From Caldilinea sp. CFX5 (lineage in GTDB: Bacteria; Chloroflexota; Anaerolineae; Caldilineales; Caldilineaceae): a DNA stretch of 64,000 nucleotides. Below, piece after piece: positions 60,249 to 64,000 of this stretch. The DNA lies in contig QWII01000014.1 of the NCBI GenBank assembly GCA_021405325.1, positions 62,001-126,000 of the forward strand, given 5' to 3'. The position numbers and the translations under genes are program-made. Below the pieces are notes generated by a model that worked only from the letters and a program-made list of their open reading frames with translations, ran no database searches and was not told where the DNA came from. The first letter of the stretch is position 1, and each line of letters begins with the position of its first letter.

Positions 60249-61631
60249 ATGTCTTTGCGTTGGCGCTTGACCCTTTGGCAGGTCGGCTTAGTCGCAGCTA
60301 TGCTTATAACCTTTGCCATTCTCTCCTATCGTTTTCTGGCGGCGGGGCTGGCGCAGGAGGTGGACAAGAGTCTTGCGGAGCGCGCCCAACATGTGTTACA
60401 TGCGCTCCAGGTTGTCCCTAACCGGCAACTTGCCGCTGTTTCGGCGCCGACGGATGAATTTGCCACCCCCGGCATCTATGTCCAGGTGTTGACCCCACAG
60501 CGCGTGGTAGTGGCGCATTCCGATAATCTAGGACAGCAAAAGCTGCCTATTGCGGCTCGGCCTTTTCAGGCGGCAATGGCTGGGCGTCCGGCGTACCTGA
60601 CCGAAGTGGTCGGTCAGCAAGCCGTTCGCCTCTATTATGCCGCTGTCTGGCGGGAGGGACGTGCGGTCGGTGTGATCCAGGTGGGACAATCGCTGCATCC
60701 GTTGGAGCTTACGCTGCGCCAACTACAAACGATTTATCTGACAGGGATTGCCTTTGCCCTTCTCCTGGCGGGTGGTGTAAGTTGGCTTCTGGTGCGGGTG
60801 GGGTTGCAACCTGTGACCCAAATCGCGCAGACCGCCTACCGCATCACTCAGTCGGGTGATCTGCAAGAACGGCTTGCTTATCACGGCCCGCAGGATGAGA
60901 TCGGGCGACTGGTCACAACCTTCAATCAAATGATGGCGCGTCTGGAGGCGGCTTTTGACGCCCAGCGGCGCTTTGTTGCCGATACAGCCCACGAGTTGCG
61001 CACGCCGTTGGCGACAATGTTGGGCAACCTGGACTTACTTCAACGCTATGGCGACAATGCCGAACGCCGTCAGCAAGCCTTGCGCGCCACCCAACGCGAG
61101 GGTGAACGCACGGCGCGTCTGGCGGCCAATCTGTTACTCCTGGCCCAGGCCGATGCCGGTCAACGGCTCGATTTGCAGCCTGTGGCATTGGATGAAGTGC
61201 TGCTCGAAGTGTACGAACAGATGACAGGGTTGCCCCACAACGTGCCAATCACTCTTGCCCAATGTGAAGAAGCCCTGGTGTTGGGCGACCGTGACCGGCT
61301 GATCCAACTGTTGACGAATCTTATTGAGAACGCTTGCACCTATAGTCAGCCGGACGGACGAGTAACACTCGCGCTCACTTGTCAAGATGAGCAGGCGTCT
61401 CTCACCGTCGCTGATACCGGGTGTGGCATTCCAACGGAAGATTTGCCCCACATCTTTGACCGCTTCTACCGCCGGCGCGGGCTGGGCGCCGCCAGTAAGC
61501 CCGGCGCCGGTTTGGGGCTGGCGATTGTCAAGTGGATTGTGGAAGCGCATGGCGGGACGATTGCCGTTGCCAGCCAGGTGCAGCAAGGCACGACCTTTAC
61601 CATTCGACTGCCTTGCTATCTTGATACCTAA
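60249..61631 (+). CDS. Membrane sensor histidine kinase
   Basis: A 460-residue kinase. Two helices (LWQVGLVAAMLITFAILSY and TIYLTGIAFALLLAGGVSWL) enclose a 135-residue extracytoplasmic sensor with no CxxC or Met cluster. HAMP follows, then the H-box TAHELRTPLATMLGNLDLL, N-box NLIENACTYS, and ATP-binding DTGCGIP and GAGLGLAIVKWIVEAHGG. It pairs with the preceding regulator. A copper or envelope-stress signal is inferred from location. Confidence 0.93.
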   Translation: MSLRWRLTLWQVGLVAAMLITFAILSYRFLAAGLAQEVDKSLAERAQHVLHALQVVPNRQLAAVSAPTDEFATPGIYVQVLTPQRVVVAHSDNLGQQKLPIAARPFQAAMAGRPAYLTEVVGQQAVRLYYAAVWREGRAVGVIQVGQSLHPLELTLRQLQTIYLTGIAFALLLAGGVSWLLVRVGLQPVTQIAQTAYRITQSGDLQERLAYHGPQDEIGRLVTTFNQMMARLEAAFDAQRRFVADTAHELRTPLATMLGNLDLLQRYGDNAERRQQALRATQREGERTARLAANLLLLAQADAGQRLDLQPVALDEVLLEVYEQMTGLPHNVPITLAQCEEALVLGDRDRLIQLLTNLIENACTYSQPDGRVTLALTCQDEQASLTVADTGCGIPTEDLPHIFDRFYRRRGLGAASKPGAGLGLAIVKWIVEAHGGTIAVASQVQQGTTFTIRLPCYLDT

Positions 61632-61765
61632 CCACACACGAATGCCGCTGTTTACCCACTGGCTGAACCTGCTACCTGTTACCCCGATCTTGCGTAGAGA
61701 TATGGAGTTGGGCTTGGCCGTCAGCTTGGCCCTGTTGCAAACAGTGGGTGTGAGGATGGTGGGTA

Positions 61766-62812
61766 ATGACGAAGCAGACGAGAAAAAATGCCATGTGGCT
61801 GCATGGGCGTGCGGTGTTGCCTGTGGTAGCCGCCCTGAAAGTGTTAGGATATGACGCCGATGCGCTGTTGAAACGCTGCAACATTACCCAGGTATCGTTG
61901 GCAGATGCCGATACGAAGATTGCGCATCAGGCCATGATGCACTTATGGCAAGAAGCTCAAGCCGTAACCGGGGACGACTATCTGGGTATTCATCTGGCCG
62001 AGGCTGCACCCATTGATTCATTTGGTCTCCACACCTATGCCGTGCTTTCCAGCCCCACCTTACGTGAAGCCTATTGCCGAGCTTGTCGCTACCAACGTCT
62101 CATTCATACGGTAACGAACCTGCGCTATTATGAGCAATCAACTGAGGGTGTCCTAGAGCATGGGTTGCCGGGAGGATCGTCCATACCGCGCCATCCGGCA
62201 GAATTTCTAGTGACGTTGTGGGTGCGCTTTGGGCGGCTGATCTTAGGTGATGACTTTTCTCCTACACTCGTTTGTTTTGCCCATGACTCATCACAAGATA
62301 CAAGCGAGTATGATCGTGTCTTTCAAACAACTGTACAATTTCACAGTGGACGCACTGCCATCCATCTTCCCAATCATCTCTTGGATATGCCCAGTACAAA
62401 GGCGGACGTTGGTCTCACACGCGTGTTGGATGATTATGCGATGCGGTTGCTGGCAGGAACGCCAACCAATGCCACCTTCAGTGAACATGTTCGTTTGCAT
62501 CTGCTAGATGAGCTAAACGGTGGTGTGCCTACTGCCGATCGTATGGCCCAGGCGCTGCACTTGAGCGTGCGAACGCTACATCGCAATCTTAGCCAAGAAG
62601 GAACAACGTTTCGCGCATTGTTACGCCAAGTACGCCACGAACAGGCGACTCGCCATTTGGCCAATCCCCAAATAAGCATTGCTGAAGTCGCCTTCCTTCT
62701 AGGCTTTACTGAACTCAGTTCATTTTACCGGGCTTTTAAGGGGTGGACGGGGGTAACGCCCGCCGAATACCGCGCTACTACGCTTGGTAACCGCACTATT
62801 GAACCGGGATAA
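61766..62812 (+). CDS. AraC-family transcriptional regulator
   Basis: A 348-residue protein. The N-terminal part (LPVVAALKVLGYDADALLKRC and GDDYLGIHLAEAAPIDSFGL) matches the arabinose-binding-like domain of the OruR/AraC subgroup. The C-terminal double helix-turn-helix is RMAQALHLSVRTLHRNLSQE and ISIAEVAFLLGFTELSSFYR with AFKGWTGVTPAEYR. The ligand is unknown. The gap before it (61632-61765) contains no supported gene. Confidence 0.92.
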   Translation: MTKQTRKNAMWLHGRAVLPVVAALKVLGYDADALLKRCNITQVSLADADTKIAHQAMMHLWQEAQAVTGDDYLGIHLAEAAPIDSFGLHTYAVLSSPTLREAYCRACRYQRLIHTVTNLRYYEQSTEGVLEHGLPGGSSIPRHPAEFLVTLWVRFGRLILGDDFSPTLVCFAHDSSQDTSEYDRVFQTTVQFHSGRTAIHLPNHLLDMPSTKADVGLTRVLDDYAMRLLAGTPTNATFSEHVRLHLLDELNGGVPTADRMAQALHLSVRTLHRNLSQEGTTFRALLRQVRHEQATRHLANPQISIAEVAFLLGFTELSSFYRAFKGWTGVTPAEYRATTLGNRTIEPG

Positions 62813-62981
62813 ACCAATGCGCAAAGGTGGCGGTGAAAAAAGCCGCGCAAGCATTTGGCTTTGTGGCCGATTTGAACAAATAAGATGGCGTCTGAGGTCA
62901 ATGTTTTTTGTTGGCAAACCGTGTATAGTTGTGTCACGTCAATGTTAAGCTTACTAAGCCGTTGTTACCAGGGAGGTAATC

Positions 62982-63647
62982 ATGCGCAGCATCGCTTGGC
63001 ACAACAGCCGACAGCCCTCACCCTTTGTTCGATGGGCGCAACAAGGGATCTGGTGGTTCTTTTTTCTGATTTGTCTACTCTATAGTGGTTATGCGTTTTA
63101 CATGGGTGCAGTTGAAATTTTACTGCGTCTGGGCATTGTGGCGGCAGCGCCTCATCGCTCCATTGGGCTAATCTTTGTGATTCATGCCTTGCTGGGTGGG
63201 ATGGCTTTGCTCATTGCGCCCTTGCAATTGAATCGCACTCTTCTGCAGAAACAGCGTAGAGTGCACCGCATTCTAGGACGCATCTATGTGGTGACGATCT
63301 GGCTGTCCAGTGCCAGTGGTCTTGGGTTATCTATCTTTTTTAATGTGAGTATTACCGCCAGGGTCGTCTTGGGGTTGCTCGCCATCCTCTGGTTTGGCAT
63401 AACGACAATCGGGTTTGTGCGGGCGCGCCAGCGCCGGATCACCGAACACCGTGAATGGATGATCCGCAGTTTTGCCCTATCGTTCTTTTTTGTAACCTTT
63501 AGTTTTTGGGTGCCAGGAGTGGCGAGCAGCAACGTATTGGACCCGATTCGTTATCCACTAGCGGTCTTTTTAAGTTGGAGCCTGAACCTGCTCGTCGCCG
63601 AGTGGTGGATCCGGATGACTCGAACATCGGTAAGTAATTTGCCATAA
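62982..63647 (+). CDS. DUF2306 membrane protein
   Basis: A 221-residue protein with six to seven helices and GGGAGG before the ATG. QKQRRVHRILGRIYVVTIW, RRITEHREWMIRSFALSFFF and an early His-containing helix (IFVIHALLGGMALLIAPLQL) match the DUF2306 family, which has heme-like conserved His. Function unknown. Confidence 0.88.
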   Translation: MRSIAWHNSRQPSPFVRWAQQGIWWFFFLICLLYSGYAFYMGAVEILLRLGIVAAAPHRSIGLIFVIHALLGGMALLIAPLQLNRTLLQKQRRVHRILGRIYVVTIWLSSASGLGLSIFFNVSITARVVLGLLAILWFGITTIGFVRARQRRITEHREWMIRSFALSFFFVTFSFWVPGVASSNVLDPIRYPLAVFLSWSLNLLVAEWWIRMTRTSVSNLP

Positions 63648-63663
63648 AATGAAAGAGGGCAAA

Positions 63664-64000
63664 ATGCAAGTTACGATTGGCCCGTGGCGGATAGCCCTGG
63701 AACGAACACAGCCAACATTGCCTGAGTTGATCCGCATGTATGATGTCGGCGCGACGCACTGGCATCGTGCCATTGAACGCTTGGGGTATCTTCAGGCGTA
63801 TACGGCGCTCTTCCAACAGATCCAAGCAGAGCGTGTTTTCGGGCCAGTGCCGACCAACGCACGGGTATTGGATGCAGGCATAGGCACCGGCGCATTGAGT
63901 TTGGCGCTAATGCAACTTGCTTGGTTCAATTTTCATCTGGATGGCGTTGATCTTTCCCTGGCGATGTTACGCCAAGCGCACCGGCTGTTGAACCAGATGG
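63664..64000 (+). CDS. SAM-dependent methyltransferase, N-terminal part
   Basis: An open frame running off the right edge, starting at ATG 63664 behind GAGGG (an in-frame ATG lies at 63649). Motif I is RVLDAGIGTGALSLALM and motif II surrounds LDGVDLSLAMLRQAH. It is a class I methyltransferase with unknown substrate; about 112 residues are visible. Confidence 0.85.
   Translation, partial: MQVTIGPWRIALERTQPTLPELIRMYDVGATHWHRAIERLGYLQAYTALFQQIQAERVFGPVPTNARVLDAGIGTGALSLALMQLAWFNFHLDGVDLSLAMLRQAHRLLNQM

Noticed and set aside
61642..61854. Short frame before the AraC gene with a hydrophobic stretch
   Set aside because: It overlaps the AraC start in another frame, lacks a ribosome site and ends in shadow sequence.
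1..64000. CRISPR arrays, tRNA, tRNA-Sec, rRNA or complete transposase genes
   Set aside because: No regularly spaced repeats, cloverleaf, rRNA-like sequence or transposase motif was recognised in either strand.

Overview
The window is about 64 kb of moderately GC-rich bacterial DNA, densely coding on both strands, with no rRNA, tRNA or CRISPR seen. An auracyanin-like blue copper lipoprotein, SPW/VKOR fusions, DUF4396, DUF1405 and DUF305 proteins, a YCF48-like lipoprotein and a Rieske/SCO/cytochrome c cluster suggest a Chloroflexota-type organism (inference from families; no marker gene is present). Almost everything points to one theme: a very large copper and heavy-metal handling island with an extracytoplasmic thiol-redox component.

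Layout. 1-7.4 kb: Cys-rich copper-binding protein (partial), Lgt-like protein, TlpA-like thioredoxin, transglutaminase membrane protein, DUF1405 protein, LysM-L,D-transpeptidase, DUF305 and YtkA/FixH-like proteins. 7.5-11.9 kb (plus): DUF4396 remnant, CWB2-like protein, SHOCT protein, Mn catalase, DsbA-like protein. 12-18.5 kb: two divergent multicopper oxidases around a consensus promoter, ZIP transporter, auracyanin-like cupredoxin, cytochrome c, CopZ. 18.5-25.3 kb (minus): TauE/SafE-cupredoxin protein interrupted by an in-frame TGA, mobile-element debris, an epimerase-SPW-VKOR fusion, CBS protein, third multicopper oxidase. 25.3-33 kb (minus): TlpA, L,D-transpeptidase, circularly permuted CcdA, TVP38, a row of small membrane proteins, CopA. 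33-41.5 kb (minus): methyltransferase, TlpA, UxxC thioredoxin-like protein, SHOCT, cytochrome c, YCF48-like CxU protein, Rieske, SCO, BlaR1-like protease, BlaI/CopY-like repressor, TlpA. 41.7-53.4 kb (mostly plus): two ArsR regulators, three more P1B ATPases with different transmembrane metal motifs, a second ZIP transporter, two methyltransferase-like membrane proteins. 53.4-64 kb (plus): third L,D-transpeptidase, DUF3105, DUF305, YtkA-like, CopC, SCO, DUF1624, two-component system, AraC regulator, DUF2306, partial methyltransferase.

Main discovery. Three genes (18497-19741, 34680-35363, 36602-37540) are each split by one in-frame TGA. In each case the protein family continues uninterrupted on the far side, the TGA sits in a redox or metal motif (U365 of a cupredoxin domain with a later CSMGM motif; U98-x-x-C101; C215-x-U217), and a bacterial SECIS-like hairpin with G in the first two loop bases lies 18-21 nt after the TGA. 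Two of the three hairpins share the loop AGUUU. I read these as selenoproteins of a copper/redox envelope system.

Regulation. Five copies of a palindrome with core CTACTACA-N4-TGTAGTA lie upstream of a selenoprotein gene, a decayed copZ in front of copA, the SCO-Rieske-selenoprotein operon, the CBS gene and the repressor gene itself. At four of them a TTGACR-N17-TAYAAT promoter overlaps the palindrome in the same geometry. The BlaI/CopY-like repressor with its M56 protease is the obvious regulator, so copper stress and selenoprotein expression would be linked.
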